Positions 42,841 through 52,360 are shown, counted from the stretch's first letter. The stretch is 64,000 nucleotides of DNA from Rhizobium bangladeshense (GCF_017357245.1 NZ_CP071617.1:1-64000); one strand, 5' to 3'. The notes: a model not told the origin generated them from the letters alone. Made by a program: numbers and translations.

Positions 42841-43245
42841 TCAATTCTGCTCGCGTGTGCCGGGTGAGGCTTCGCGTTGATCAGCGTCTTCGATATCCGT
42901 CTTGACGAGGAAAGCGTCGCTATGTTCGCGCAAGGCCTCTCGCACCGCCTCCAGCCGGGGAGGATTGTCTGCGTCGCCATACCGCGCATCAAGCTCCTGC
43001 TCCGCGCGGGTCCAGTGATCCCAATGCTTGCCCTCCGGCCTGTCTTCCTTCTCCCACAGCGCATATGCTCTTTTGCGGATCTCCGCCTCGCGGGCAGCAG
43101 CCGGAGAATCGATGCGCTGTTCGTCGGTTTCTTCTGTCGCTTGTCGCGCCATCTTCCCCTTGCGCGCACCGGTCGGGGATGAATCCTCCAGCCGCGTGTC
43201 GTCGGTCGTGCTTTCATTTTTCTTACGTCGTTCCGGATTTTTCAT
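42841..43245 (-). CDS. DUF2934 domain protein
   Basis: A 134-residue, highly charged protein. The middle part IRKRAYALWEKEDRPEGKHWDHWTRAEQEL is the DUF2934 motif, a short helical element common in rhizobial and other proteobacterial stress-linked proteins. The N-terminus is Lys/Arg/Glu/Asp-rich and likely disordered, as is the C-terminus. Function unknown. It is first in a two-gene unit with a small membrane protein. Confidence 0.75.
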   Translation of the reverse strand: MKNPERRKKNESTTDDTRLEDSSPTGARKGKMARQATEETDEQRIDSPAAAREAEIRKRAYALWEKEDRPEGKHWDHWTRAEQELDARYGDADNPPRLEAVREALREHSDAFLVKTDIEDADQREASPGTREQN

Positions 43246-43433
43246 CGGCGGCTCCTTGCTTGGATCTCAACCAATTCGGCTGTCCTAAGTTCCCACATAG
43301 AACCTGGATCAGAATTGAGGCGCGCTGTTAAGGACGACGAACTTCGGAATTTTGCTCTATCCCTACAAGCCTTGGCAACGCGGCTCCGCTGATATACTAG
43401 TATGCCAACACCCACGATCATTCCGGTATTGCT

Positions 43434-44156
43434 ATGCGGCAGGCCCCACAAACCGAAACGCTTTCGGTCTCAATTCCGCAGGAAGTCGGCCGCAAGTTGC
43501 GCCGTGTCACAACGGCCGGCGCCATCTACGAGCGTCTCTATGCCGACATCGTTTCGCTCAGGATGCCGCCTGGACTGTTGCTGCAGGAAAAGCGGATCGC
43601 CGAGGACTTCGGCGTGAGCCGCACGCCCGTCCGCGAGGCGCTGCTCAGGCTCTCCGAAGGTGGGCTGGTCGACATCTATCCGCAGTCAGGCACCGTCGTA
43701 TCGCGTGTGCCGGTCGCTGCGATCCCCGAGGCGGTGGTCGTGCGCAAGGCTCTCGAAGGCGCGACCGTCGAGACTGCGGCCCAAACCGCCACCGCTGCCG
43801 ATATCGCCGTTCTGGACGCCATCATCGGCCGGCAACGGTCGCATGCCGCAGTCGGCAACGTCTCGAACTTCCACGAGGAGGACGAGGCCTTTCATGAGGC
43901 GATCGCGCAGATATCAGGCTATCCCGGCATTTGGGCGATTTTGAAGACGGTCAAGGTGCAGATCGACCGGGCGCGGCGGCTGGCGCTGCCGGCGCTGGGG
44001 CGCATGGACAATGTTGTGTGCGAACATATGGTCATTCGCGACGCGCTCGCCGCCCATGATGCTGCGGCCGCGCGCGTCGCGATGATCCATCACTTGAGCG
44101 CGGTCATTCCCGACGTCAACGAACTGCGCTCGCGCTACCCCGATTATTTCTGCTGA
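43434..44156 (+). CDS. GntR-family regulator (FadR/UxuR subgroup)
   Basis: A 240-residue regulator. Residues 27-95 form the winged helix (AIYERLYADIVSLRMPPG, then IAEDFGVSRTPVREALLRLSEGGLV). The FCD ligand domain follows, with FHEEDEAFHEAIAQISGYPGIW and EHMVIRDALAAHD supplying metal-binding Asp/His positions. It ends 43 bases before uxuA on the same strand and most likely represses it, released by a hexuronate or mannonate-type effector. Ribosome site is weak. Confidence 0.9.
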   Translation: MRQAPQTETLSVSIPQEVGRKLRRVTTAGAIYERLYADIVSLRMPPGLLLQEKRIAEDFGVSRTPVREALLRLSEGGLVDIYPQSGTVVSRVPVAAIPEAVVVRKALEGATVETAAQTATAADIAVLDAIIGRQRSHAAVGNVSNFHEEDEAFHEAIAQISGYPGIWAILKTVKVQIDRARRLALPALGRMDNVVCEHMVIRDALAAHDAAAARVAMIHHLSAVIPDVNELRSRYPDYFC

Positions 44157-44199
44157 CGGCAGGCCAAACACGAAGCGAAAGGCGAGGAAAGGATTAAGC

Positions 44200-45387
44200 A
44201 TGCGACAAGGTTGGAGATGGTTCGGGCCGGAAGCACCGGTGACGCTCGATGAAGTCCGTCAAACGGGCGCGACCAACATCGTCTCGTCTCTGCATCAGGT
44301 GCCGATCGGCAGGGCCTGGACGGAAAGGGAAGTGCGCGAACGCCAGTCCCTGATCGAGACGACGCCGGCCGATCGCTCGCCGCTCGTCTGGTCGGTCGTC
44401 GAAAGCATTCCGATCCCCGATGCCGTCAAGCGCAAGGGCGGAGAGGCGAAGGCTGAAATCGAGGCGTGGATCGCCAGCCTCGAAGCGGTCGCCGCCTGCG
44501 GTATTCCGATCGTCTGCTATAATTTCATGCCTGTGGTGGACTGGACCCGCACCGAACTCGATTTCGTGACGCCGACCGGGGCCACCGCCATGCGCTTCGA
44601 TCACGAGCGTTTTGCGGCCTTCGATCTTTTCATTCTGGAACGGCCGGATGCGGCACGACACTATTCCGATGAGGATCGCGAACGGGCGCGCGCTGTCTTC
44701 GAGGCGATGTCGGAGGAGGAGATCGCCGAGATCACCCGTATCATCACCTCGGCTTTGCCGGGCTCGACCACTGAACCTCTGACAATTCCGGCTTTCCGGG
44801 AAAAGCTTGTAGCTTATAGCGGCATCGATGCCGCAAGGTTGCGCCGGCATCTGATCGAATTCCTGGAGGCGGTGACGCCGGCCGCCGAAGCACACGGCGT
44901 CAAGCTGACACTGCATCCCGACGATCCGCCGCGGTCGCTGTTCGGCTTGCCGCGCATCGCCTCGACGGCCGATGATTATGCCGCTCTCTTCGATGCGGTG
45001 CCATCGGAGGCGAATGGCATGTGCTATTGCACCGGCAGCCTCGGCGTGCGCGCCGATAACGACCTGCCGGCGATCGCCCGCCGTTTTGCCTCGCGTATCC
45101 ATTTTGCCCATCTGCGCGCTACGACGCGGGAGGGCGATGGCCGAACATTTCATGAAAGCGCGCATCTGGAGGGCGATGTCGACATGGTTGCGGTTCTCAG
45201 GGAACTTGTCGCCGAAGACCGCCGCCGCGGTGCTCAGGATACCATCGTCTTCCGCTCGGACCATGGTCACCGCATGCTCGACGATCTCAACAAAACGGTC
45301 ACGCCCGGCTACCCCGCTATTGGCCGCATGCGCGGGCTCGCCGAGCTTCGCGGCATCCTGCATGCGCTGGGCGCCCCGCCGAACTGA
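44200..45387 (+). CDS. uxuA: Mannonate dehydratase
   Basis: A 395-residue TIM-barrel enzyme of the UxuA family. It begins MRQGWRWFGPEAPVTLDEVRQTGATNIVSSLHQVP; the line contains the family start pattern. Metal-site residues are seen in LHPDDPPRSLFGLPR, the NGMCYCTGSLG segment, IHFAHLRAT and RSDHGHRMLDD. It dehydrates D-mannonate to 2-keto-3-deoxy-D-gluconate in glucuronate breakdown. A GGAAAGG site precedes the ATG. The window lacks uxuB and uxaC, so the rest of the path must be elsewhere. Confidence 0.95.
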   Translation: MRQGWRWFGPEAPVTLDEVRQTGATNIVSSLHQVPIGRAWTEREVRERQSLIETTPADRSPLVWSVVESIPIPDAVKRKGGEAKAEIEAWIASLEAVAACGIPIVCYNFMPVVDWTRTELDFVTPTGATAMRFDHERFAAFDLFILERPDAARHYSDEDRERARAVFEAMSEEEIAEITRIITSALPGSTTEPLTIPAFREKLVAYSGIDAARLRRHLIEFLEAVTPAAEAHGVKLTLHPDDPPRSLFGLPRIASTADDYAALFDAVPSEANGMCYCTGSLGVRADNDLPAIARRFASRIHFAHLRATTREGDGRTFHESAHLEGDVDMVAVLRELVAEDRRRGAQDTIVFRSDHGHRMLDDLNKTVTPGYPAIGRMRGLAELRGILHALGAPPN

Positions 45388-45399
45388 GGGCGCGGACCG

Positions 45400-46266
45400 T
45401 TAGAGGATCTCGACGGTAAAGGCGAAGCGCGTGGCCGCGCCAGGCGCTAATATGTTGGTGTACGGCCGCCGCGACAGCTCGCTCGACGCTCCAGCTTCAG
45501 CGGCCGTTCCGTGCCATGGCTCGACACAGATGAATGGCGCGCCTGGTTTCGTCCATAGGGCAAGATTGGGCAGGTTTTTGAAATGGAACCGCAAATTAGG
45601 TCCGCCTTCGGCGCCGTAGCGCAGTCCTTCGCCCGCGCCTTTCGGGAAGATCATTGCATCCTGGTCGAACATGGCATGATCCAGCACCAGCCGGCCTTTG
45701 TCGAAGGGTGAAGATAGCGGCGCCGGATTGATGAGGCCGCTCTCCAGCCGCACGAGCTCGGGCTCACCCTCATTGTCGAGCGTGATGGTGTGGGCGCGCC
45801 CGGAAGCAGCAGGCAGCGGCCAGGCGAAGGCCGGGTGGAAGCCGAAGCCGAACGGCATCGCCTTCTGATCGCGGTTGCTGACCTCGGCAGTGACGGTCAA
45901 AGCGCGACCCTCGACCGCGTGTTCCACGGCAAGCAGAAACTCGAACGGGTAGACCGCCCGTGTGGCCGAAGAGGCGACAAGCTCGTGCCGGCAGGTCGTT
46001 GCCGTGGAGGTTGCGAGGGCGAATTCGCTGCGCCGGGCAAACCCGTGCTGAGCCAACGGATAGACCGTGCCGTCGATTGCGACTTGGTCGTCCGGAGCCT
46101 TGCCGACGATCGGAAACAGGATCGGTGAGCGCCCTGTCCAGAAGGTCGCGTCGCCCGTCCACAACCAGGAGCGTCCGTCGTTGGTGGTGAGTGCTTGCAT
46201 CTCTGCGCCGAGGGAAGAGACGTCGACGGTGAGATCCTGATTGCCGATCCGGATTGAGCTTGGCAT
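45400..46266 (-). CDS. Aldose 1-epimerase family protein (LacX-like)
   Basis: A 288-residue galactose-mutarotase-fold protein. The region LGAEMQALTTNDGRSWLWTGD, SPILFPIVGKAPDDQ, YPLAQHGFARRSEF and FGFHPAFAWPLP are typical of the LacX/YihR-like subgroup, with His residues in the expected catalytic places. It would interconvert sugar anomers. It converges on uxuA (12 bases between stops) and may be unrelated to it. Monocistronic. Confidence 0.88.
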   Translation of the reverse strand: MPSSIRIGNQDLTVDVSSLGAEMQALTTNDGRSWLWTGDATFWTGRSPILFPIVGKAPDDQVAIDGTVYPLAQHGFARRSEFALATSTATTCRHELVASSATRAVYPFEFLLAVEHAVEGRALTVTAEVSNRDQKAMPFGFGFHPAFAWPLPAASGRAHTITLDNEGEPELVRLESGLINPAPLSSPFDKGRLVLDHAMFDQDAMIFPKGAGEGLRYGAEGGPNLRFHFKNLPNLALWTKPGAPFICVEPWHGTAAEAGASSELSRRPYTNILAPGAATRFAFTVEIL

Positions 46267-46365
46267 CGCAATTCCCTTTCACACTGGTTCGGTACCAGAG
46301 CCATATCTTCTGGCGCCGTTGATTTCCACACAATAGGGGAGGGAGGTCGCGGTCTCGCCGCACGT

Positions 46366-46695
46366 TTATTTTCGTACCGCGCCCAATCTGGCGATCACCT
46401 CATTCGGGATGGCGTAGCGCTGGATGGCATCGCGATTGTTTCTGAGCCCGCAGATCTCGCGCTGGATGAAGAATGCCCAGACGGCGTCGGATGCCTCATT
46501 GATAAGCCCCTCGCGCTCCGCCGTGCTCTGGCGCTCAGGCGTCCAGGCCTTCAAGGCGGCAAGTGCTTTCTCCACCTTCAGCCCGTGGCGTCCGAGCGCG
46601 TCGGCGCGCGCCGACATCAGCTCGTATTCGAGGACGTTGAAGCCGCTGGCATCCTGCTGAGATTGTCGGAAAGACTGTGGCGGGCGAACGCTCAT
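46366..46695 (-). CDS. Conserved-looking hypothetical protein
   Basis: A 109-residue protein, mostly helical by composition. The ATG at 46695 follows AAGGAA at nine bases; the frame extends 24 codons upstream without a site. Visible segments include ASGFNVLEYELMSARADALGR, EKALAALKAW and NEASDAVWAFFIQREICGLRN. It resembles a small rhizobial DUF family (I believe DUF6665), without known function. No membrane segment or signal peptide. Confidence 0.65.
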   Translation of the reverse strand: MSVRPPQSFRQSQQDASGFNVLEYELMSARADALGRHGLKVEKALAALKAWTPERQSTAEREGLINEASDAVWAFFIQREICGLRNNRDAIQRYAIPNEVIARLGAVRK

Positions 46696-46838
46696 TGGCA
46701 CGAATTCCTTATCAGCGCAGGCCACGATACTATCCAATCGAAACCCGGAGATCGAGAGGGCGGGCAACGGGGCCTATCCTGCCGTTTCCATGCGTGGCAT
46801 AAGGGCGCCGAAACTTTCCCGAACCCCCGCAGCACACC

Positions 46839-48461
46839 ATGATTCGTATCGAGAATATCAGCAAGCAGCTCAGCCATCGGATCCTCTTCATCGAGGCATC
46901 GGCAGCCCTCAACAAAGGCGAGAAGATCGGCCTCGTCGGCCCCAACGGCGCCGGCAAGACGACAATCTTCCGAATGATCAACGGTGAAGAGCAGCCCGAC
47001 GAAGGCCAGGTCTCCTGCGAGAAGGGCGTGACCATCGGTTACTTCAACCAGGACGTCGGCGAAATGGCCGGCCACAGCGCCGTCGCCGAAGTGATGAACG
47101 GCGCCGGCCCGGTCAGCATCGTCGCGGCGGAGTTGCGCGAGCTCGAGGCCGCCATGGCCGACCCTGACAAGGCTGGCGACATGGAGGAGATCATCGAGCG
47201 TTACGGTGAGGTGCAGGCGCGTTACGAGGAGTTGGACGGCTATGCGCTCGAGGGCCGAGCCCGCGAGGTGCTCGCAGGTCTCAGCTTCAGCCAGGAGATG
47301 ATGGACGGCGACGTCGGCGCGCTGTCGGGCGGCTGGAAGATGCGCGTGGCGCTTGCCCGCATCCTGCTCATGCGCCCAGACGTCATGCTGCTGGACGAAC
47401 CGAGCAACCATCTGGATCTCGAAAGCCTCATTTGGCTCGAGGATTTCCTGAAGGGTTACGAAGGGGCGCTGCTGATGACCTCGCACGACCGCGAGTTCAT
47501 GAACCGCATCGTCAATAAGATCATCGAGATCGACGCCGGCACGCTGACGGCCTATTCCGGCGATTATGAATTCTACGAGCAGCAGCGGGCGCAGAACGAG
47601 AAGCAGCAGCAGGCCCAGTTCGAGCGCCAGCAGGCGATGCTCGCCAAGGAAATCAGGTTCATCGAACGGTTCAAGGCGCGCGCCTCGCATGCTTCGCAGG
47701 TGCAGAGCCGCGTGAAGAAGCTTGAGAAGATCGACCGGGTCGAGCCGCCCAAGCGCCGCCAATCCGTCGCCTTCGAGTTCCAGCCGGCCCCGCGCTCCGG
47801 CGAAGACGTGATCAACCTGAAGAACGTCCATAAGAAATACGGGAGCCGAAGGATCTATGAGGGGCTGGACTTCATGGTGCGGCGCAAGGAGCGCTGGTGC
47901 ATCATGGGCATCAACGGCGCCGGCAAGTCGACACTGCTGAAGCTCGTGACGGGAACCACCACGCCGGATGAAGGCAGCGTCGCTCTTGGAGCGAGCGTCA
48001 AGATGGGCTATTTCGCCCAGCATGCGATGGATATTCTTGATGGCGAACGCACGGTCTTCCAATCGCTGGAGGATCGGTTTCCCCAGGCAGGGCAGGGGCC
48101 TTTGCGCGCGCTCGCCGGATGTTTCGGCTTTTCCGGCGACGATGTCGAGAAAAGGTGCCGGGTGCTGTCAGGCGGCGAGAAGGCCCGATTGGTCATGGCT
48201 ATGATGCTCTTCGACCCGCCGAACCTGCTCGTGCTCGACGAACCGACCAACCATCTCGACCTCGACACCAAGGAAATGCTGATAAAGGCACTCTCGCAAT
48301 ATGAGGGCACCATGCTCTTCGTCTCGCACGACCGGCATTTCCTGGCCGCTCTTTCCAACCGCGTGCTGGAACTGACGCCGGAGGGTGTCCATCAATATGG
48401 CGGCGGCTATACTGAATATGTGGCGCGTACCGGCCACGAGGCGCCCGGGCTTCGGAGCTGA
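46839..48461 (+). CDS. ABC-F family ATPase (YbiT-like)
   Basis: A 540-residue soluble protein with two ABC domains in tandem and no membrane segments. First Walker A is GPNGAGKTT (34-42) with LSGGWKMRVALARIL and MLLDEPSNHLDL; the second is GINGAGKST (about 357-365) with LSGGEKARLVMAMML and LVLDEPTNHLDL. The linker between domains is Gln/Glu/Arg-rich (EQQRAQNEKQQQAQFERQQA). ABC-F proteins bind the ribosomal E site and assist translation of difficult sequences. Both nucleotide sites look intact. Confidence 0.93.
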   Translation: MIRIENISKQLSHRILFIEASAALNKGEKIGLVGPNGAGKTTIFRMINGEEQPDEGQVSCEKGVTIGYFNQDVGEMAGHSAVAEVMNGAGPVSIVAAELRELEAAMADPDKAGDMEEIIERYGEVQARYEELDGYALEGRAREVLAGLSFSQEMMDGDVGALSGGWKMRVALARILLMRPDVMLLDEPSNHLDLESLIWLEDFLKGYEGALLMTSHDREFMNRIVNKIIEIDAGTLTAYSGDYEFYEQQRAQNEKQQQAQFERQQAMLAKEIRFIERFKARASHASQVQSRVKKLEKIDRVEPPKRRQSVAFEFQPAPRSGEDVINLKNVHKKYGSRRIYEGLDFMVRRKERWCIMGINGAGKSTLLKLVTGTTTPDEGSVALGASVKMGYFAQHAMDILDGERTVFQSLEDRFPQAGQGPLRALAGCFGFSGDDVEKRCRVLSGGEKARLVMAMMLFDPPNLLVLDEPTNHLDLDTKEMLIKALSQYEGTMLFVSHDRHFLAALSNRVLELTPEGVHQYGGGYTEYVARTGHEAPGLRS

Positions 48462-48566
48462 ACGGCTATTCTTCTGCGGGCATGTCGAAATCATCGACAT
48501 CGAAACGACCGGCAGAAGGCCGTTCGGGGCATTTGCTGAGCGGCCGGAGCAACGGAGAATGATGTC

Positions 48567-48949
48567 ATGCTGCCAGCAGCGATCGAGGTAGTCACGCTGT
48601 TCGTCGACAAGATCGACGAAGCCAGGACTTTCTAAGATTTTCGCCGCCGACATCGCCTATCAGGACGCGGTATGCTCGGTTCTGCAATTCTCGGGAGCGA
48701 TGATCAATCTGCTCGAGGCGACACAGGCGCCGCAGCTGGTCGAACCATCGGCCGTGGCGGCATCAGGTTCCGGCGCGCGCATCCTGCTGACGATCAGGGT
48801 CGACGACGTCGATAAGGTCTGTGCGGAGCTACGAAGACTTGGAGTAGCCTTGCTCAACGGTCCGGCCGATCGTCCCTGGGGGCCGAACGGCAGCAGCCTT
48901 CGCCGATCCATCGAGCCATGTCTGGGAAGTCGCACAGGAGCTCAGATAG
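48567..48949 (+). pseudogene. VOC/glyoxalase family gene with two frameshifts
   Basis: An ATG at 48567 behind a GGAG box opens with MLPAAIEVVTLFVDKIDEAR, then meets TAA just after RTF (48632). Shifting frame restores homology: FAADIAYQDAVCSVLQF, then VDDVDKVCAELRRLGVALL and NGPADRPWG. Near 48880 the frame shifts again to TAAAFADPSSHVWEVAQEL and a stop at 48947. The complete VOC domain is present, so this is a recently broken gene or two sequencing errors. Confidence 0.75.
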
Positions 48950-49085
48950 CTTTATCGGCGGTTGGGAAGGCCATTTATCGGGGCGAAGAACAGCGCTCGC
49001 CGATATTGCCGGCGCTCTGCCACGATGATGACCCATTTCCGTGGTGTTCGGGCCTTCTTCAGACAATCGGGGCGGGCGCATCAGC

Positions 49086-49613
49086 ATGGACTGGATCAAT
49101 CGTTATATCGATCAGCCGTTATTGAACGGCGCTGCAGGCTTGCTGCGGCAATGGCACATCCGCACGCGGCAGTCGCCGGAGCTGCTGGAGCCGACATGGA
49201 ATCTCGTCGTGCTGTCCTTTCTGCTAATCGCGAGCGTGCAGGTTATGACGGGCAAGCCTTTCGCGCTCAGCATCGCCGCGTTGGTCATGCTGGCCCTGCC
49301 GTCGGCCAAAAAACTGTTTTTGGCGGTCAAGGCAGGGGGAAGCGCTTATGGCGCCCGGGAATACAAGTCATCGAGGGCGCGCGCCGTTGCCAAACGGGAA
49401 GCGGAATGGTCGGTCAGGATCATCGTGCTGTTCTCCTCCGCCTGCCTTCCGTTCATCGCCCGCATAGACGATCCGGTGGGCGCCTGTTTCATGCTCGGGG
49501 CAAGTATCTGGTTCGTACTGACCGGGCCGCTCAAGGCCTATCTCGATGCCGCCGAACCTCCCGAGCCGACTGAGGGCGACCGGATGTACAGCGGCGTCTT
49601 TCATTTCGGCTGA
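49086..49613 (+). CDS. Membrane protein of unknown function
   Basis: A 175-residue protein with three to four hydrophobic segments: LVVLSFLLIASVQVMTG, FALSIAALVMLALP, IIVLFSSACLPFIARI and FMLGASIWFVLTGPL. No named family recognised. The ATG at 49086 is used because residues before it in the longer frame are not membrane-protein-like; ribosome site is weak. The next gene, DUF1328, begins 97 bases later on the same strand. Confidence 0.65.
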   Translation: MDWINRYIDQPLLNGAAGLLRQWHIRTRQSPELLEPTWNLVVLSFLLIASVQVMTGKPFALSIAALVMLALPSAKKLFLAVKAGGSAYGAREYKSSRARAVAKREAEWSVRIIVLFSSACLPFIARIDDPVGACFMLGASIWFVLTGPLKAYLDAAEPPEPTEGDRMYSGVFHFG

Positions 49614-49710
49614 AAGACGCCATGCGGCGTTCCATTCGACAGCCGCGAGAGGCAGGGAACCAAAGCGGGCGGTCTCCGTTATGTCAGCAGCAACGTAAAA
49701 GGAGATTGCG

Positions 49711-49875
49711 ATGCTTTACTACGCTCTGGTGTTTCTCGTTGTGGCCTTGATTGCCGGCGTCCTCGGATTCGGCGGCATCGCAGGGGCTTCAGCTTCCATT
49801 GCCCAGGTTCTGTTCTTCATTTTCCTGGTGTTGTTCGTCGTCTCGCTTGTTATGCGCTTCATGCGCAGAGTATAG
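49711..49875 (+). CDS. DUF1328 (UPF0391) small membrane protein
   Basis: A 54-residue protein beginning [20 protein letters not shown], with [19 protein letters not shown] and a second helix ending in MRFMRRV. This is the DUF1328 pattern: two helices and the GxGGIAG turn. AAGGAGATTGCG precedes the ATG with ideal spacing. Such proteins are widespread in proteobacteria and often induced by stress; their role is unknown. A perfect palindromic terminator follows 18 bases after the stop. Confidence 0.9.
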   Translation: MLYYALVFLVVALIAGVLGFGGIAGASASIAQVLFFIFLVLFVVSLVMRFMRRV

Positions 49876-49893
49876 CGAAGATTGATACAGTAT

Positions 49894-49923
49894 AAAACCC
49901 GGTGATAATTATCACCGGGTTTT
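49894..49923. terminator. Perfect palindromic terminator
   Basis: A 30-base perfect inverted repeat (AAAACCCGGTGATAA and its complement) directly followed by TCTTTTC and preceded by A-rich sequence. It ends the DUF1328 transcript and can work in both directions. Confidence 0.9.
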
Positions 49924-50189
49924 TCTTTTCTTGATGGCCGCCCGACGGACGGCGCGAAACTCGCTCCGAGAAAATGTGTTTTTCCTGCAACCATTCCTAA
50001 CAAGATCGCGAAAGGCCGCATGCCGGTCGTAAATGCCTTCGAAATGTCCCAATGGGGCTGAACCGTAGACCTGTCGCTTGCGCCTCCCACGCGCTTTGAA
50101 ACGCGACGCGAAAACGGCGCCTGCGGTCCCCTCCGATATCCGGTGCCGTCAGCCGGGTGTTCCCGTCACGATTTGAGAAGGAGAGACTT

Positions 50190-50711
50190 ATGAAAAAAAC
50201 TCTTGCGGCGGCGTTTGCCGCGGTATCGTTGACGTTGGTCGGCGCGGGGGCGGTCAATGCCGCCGACCCTGTCACCAGAACATATGAAGAGCCGGACCTG
50301 CGCAATGGCGTGAAGATCGGTTATCTCACTTGCGATATCGGCGGCGGCACGGGTTATGTGCTGGGTTCGTCCAAGGAAGCCGACTGCGTCTTTCAGTCCA
50401 TCGTCGGCAATGAGCTTTTCGATCACTACACCGGCGAGGTGCGAAAGCTTGGCATCGACCTCGGATTCACCACGCGCAGTCGCCTGATCTGGGCGGTGTT
50501 TGCGCCAACGGCTGGTTATCACCGCGGGTCGCTCGCCGGCCTCTATGTCGGCGCCAGCGCAGAGGCCACGGTTGGCGCCGGTGTCGGGGCCAACCTCCTG
50601 GTCGGCGGCACCTCCGGCTCCATCCATCTGCAGACGCTTAGCCTCACCGGCCAGCTCGGCCTCAACGTTGCGGCCGGCAGCGCATCGATGACACTGACCC
50701 CGGCGGATTGA
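50190..50711 (+). CDS. DUF992 family exported protein
   Basis: A 173-residue protein with signal peptide (residues 1-23, ending AVNA). The body is DUF992: VKIGYLTCDIGGGTGYVLGSSKEADCVF, then YTGEVRKLGIDLGFTTRSRLIWAVFAP and EATVGAGVGANLLVGG. Two conserved cysteines (in LTCD and ADCVF) could pair in the periplasm. AAGGAG lies eight to nine bases before the ATG. Function is unknown; family members are common in alphaproteobacteria. Monocistronic. Confidence 0.9.
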   Translation: MKKTLAAAFAAVSLTLVGAGAVNAADPVTRTYEEPDLRNGVKIGYLTCDIGGGTGYVLGSSKEADCVFQSIVGNELFDHYTGEVRKLGIDLGFTTRSRLIWAVFAPTAGYHRGSLAGLYVGASAEATVGAGVGANLLVGGTSGSIHLQTLSLTGQLGLNVAAGSASMTLTPAD

Positions 50712-50789
50712 CGGGTTCTATCGCCCCTGCCGCGACGCGACGGGGGCGTCACGAGCTTGTTGGAATGGCTTAGCGCTGGCGCCGAAACG

Positions 50790-51257
50790 ATGGATATCCG
50801 AATTGCAACGCTCGACGAGGACGAGATCCTGGTCAGGCACTATCTGAAAATCTGGGACAGCTATGGCACGCCGCCGGAACATTACAGGCCGGACGCGGTG
50901 GCGCGGATATTATCGTTTTTGAGAAGTGGTCGCGAGGAACGCCGTCTCGCCTCGTTCCTGGCCATTGTAGACGGTGTAATCGCCGGTTCGGTATCCTGCC
51001 AGCTGCACCAATCGCCGTTTCCGGAAGTCATTCGGCCGGAGCAGCGGTTGCACGGTTACATCTGGTCGGTCTATGTTGCGGAGGCCTTTCGCCGGCGCGG
51101 CATCGCTTTGGCGCTGACGACCAGGGCCGTTGATTATCTGAAATCCATCGGCTGCACGACCGCCGTCATCCATGCCTCAGATGCGGGGGAACCGGTCTAT
51201 CGGAGCGCTGGCTTCGAGCTGGCGAAGGAAATGCGCCTGAAGTTTCCTGTAGAGTGA
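50790..51257 (+). CDS. GNAT-family N-acetyltransferase
   Basis: A 155-residue protein starting at the ATG at 50790; TTG codons at 50757 and 50760 would add eleven or so residues without better support. GNAT motif A is YIWSVYVAEAFRRRGIALALTTRAVDYLK, with the RRxGxA acetyl-CoA loop. The C-terminal VIHASDAGEPVYRSAGFE is motif B. Substrate unknown. It stands alone between DUF992 and the LysR gene. Confidence 0.85.
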   Translation: MDIRIATLDEDEILVRHYLKIWDSYGTPPEHYRPDAVARILSFLRSGREERRLASFLAIVDGVIAGSVSCQLHQSPFPEVIRPEQRLHGYIWSVYVAEAFRRRGIALALTTRAVDYLKSIGCTTAVIHASDAGEPVYRSAGFELAKEMRLKFPVE

Positions 51258-51344
51258 CCCGGGTGGCCGATCGTAATCTCCGATACGGCTCCACTTCATT
51301 ACTAGCCAGAGGACAGCGAATGTGCGGGGCGGCGCGTCCTCTGT

Positions 51345-52274
51345 TTACGCTTTCGGCCTGCCGGGTGCGATAAAGCCGTTGATTGCCGCCTCGTCATGAC
51401 CGGCTTCGCGCAGGAAGCGGCTGGCGAATTCGATGGCGGGGCTTCTCAGTGCGTCGTCCGGCCGGATCAGATGAAAAGCGACATGGGAATCGAGGGTGCG
51501 CTGCGACACTGCGACGACGCGCCCGTCGGCAAGCACGGCATCCGACAGCGGCGGCCGTGCAAGCGCAACGCCGAGCCCTTGCGCGCAGGCATCGATGACC
51601 AGATTGTAATCTTCGAAGCGGCGGTCCTGACCGCGCGGCGTATAGTCGAGCCCTTCACGCGCGAGCCAGCGGCGCCAGCCTTCGATATTGGAGTCGTGAA
51701 GGATCGGCAGATTGAGCAGCGAAAGCGCATCCGAGCGCTGGCCAAGCCGCGCTGCCAGCGCCGGGGCGGCGATCGGAAAGGATTTTTCCTGCCAGAGCGG
51801 CAGGGCACGCACGCCGGCCCACGGCCCCTTGCCGCAACGAACGGCAAGATCCGTGCCTTCACCGAAGTCCGCCAGCCGGTGTTCAAGCGTCAGTTCGACA
51901 TGCAGCTCGTTTCCTTCGAGCTTTGCCAGGCGCGGAAACAGCCATAGAGAGGCGACGGACGGAGTAACGGAAAGGCGCACTACGGCCTTGCTGGGCCGAG
52001 GCAGCCAGCGCTCGCCGCTATTGCCGAGCAGCGCAAGGGCCTCCTCCGCCCGTGCGAAAAACCGCATGCCTTCCGGTGTCAGGCGTACGCCGCGGGCTTC
52101 GCGGGCAAACAGGCGCACGCCCATCCAGCGCTCCAATCGCGAGACCTGCCGCGACACTGCGCCATGGGTGATGCCGCTTTCTTCGGCCGCGGCGGAAAAC
52201 GATCCTAGACGGGCGGCGCGAGCAAAGGTTTCAAGCGTATCGAGCGGAGGCAGGACGGGCGAGCTGTGAACCAT
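51345..52274 (-). CDS. LysR-family regulator (GcvA-like)
   Basis: A 309-residue protein (311 if a GTG two codons earlier is used). The winged helix is at about 10-70: LETFARAARLGSFSAAAEESGITHGAVSRQVSRLE, then LFAREARGVRLTPEG. The C-terminal half is a type-2 periplasmic-binding-like effector domain (VTPSVASLWLFPRLAKLE). It is divergent from the EamA transporter gene with 86 bases between, a typical arrangement for a LysR regulator and its target. Confidence 0.92.
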   Translation of the reverse strand: MVHSSPVLPPLDTLETFARAARLGSFSAAAEESGITHGAVSRQVSRLERWMGVRLFAREARGVRLTPEGMRFFARAEEALALLGNSGERWLPRPSKAVVRLSVTPSVASLWLFPRLAKLEGNELHVELTLEHRLADFGEGTDLAVRCGKGPWAGVRALPLWQEKSFPIAAPALAARLGQRSDALSLLNLPILHDSNIEGWRRWLAREGLDYTPRGQDRRFEDYNLVIDACAQGLGVALARPPLSDAVLADGRVVAVSQRTLDSHVAFHLIRPDDALRSPAIEFASRFLREAGHDEAAINGFIAPGRPKA

Positions 52275-52360
52275 ACGCACATTTGATCATCGATTGCGAT
52301 GCTTTTCAAGCATGCTTCGGCGGCATAATCCTTCCTTACCGAGCATCTATGGAGGCTAAA

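Noticed and set aside
46692..48062. 456-residue minus-strand frame opposite the ABC-F gene
   Set aside because: Antisense shadow; the plus strand has both Walker motif sets.
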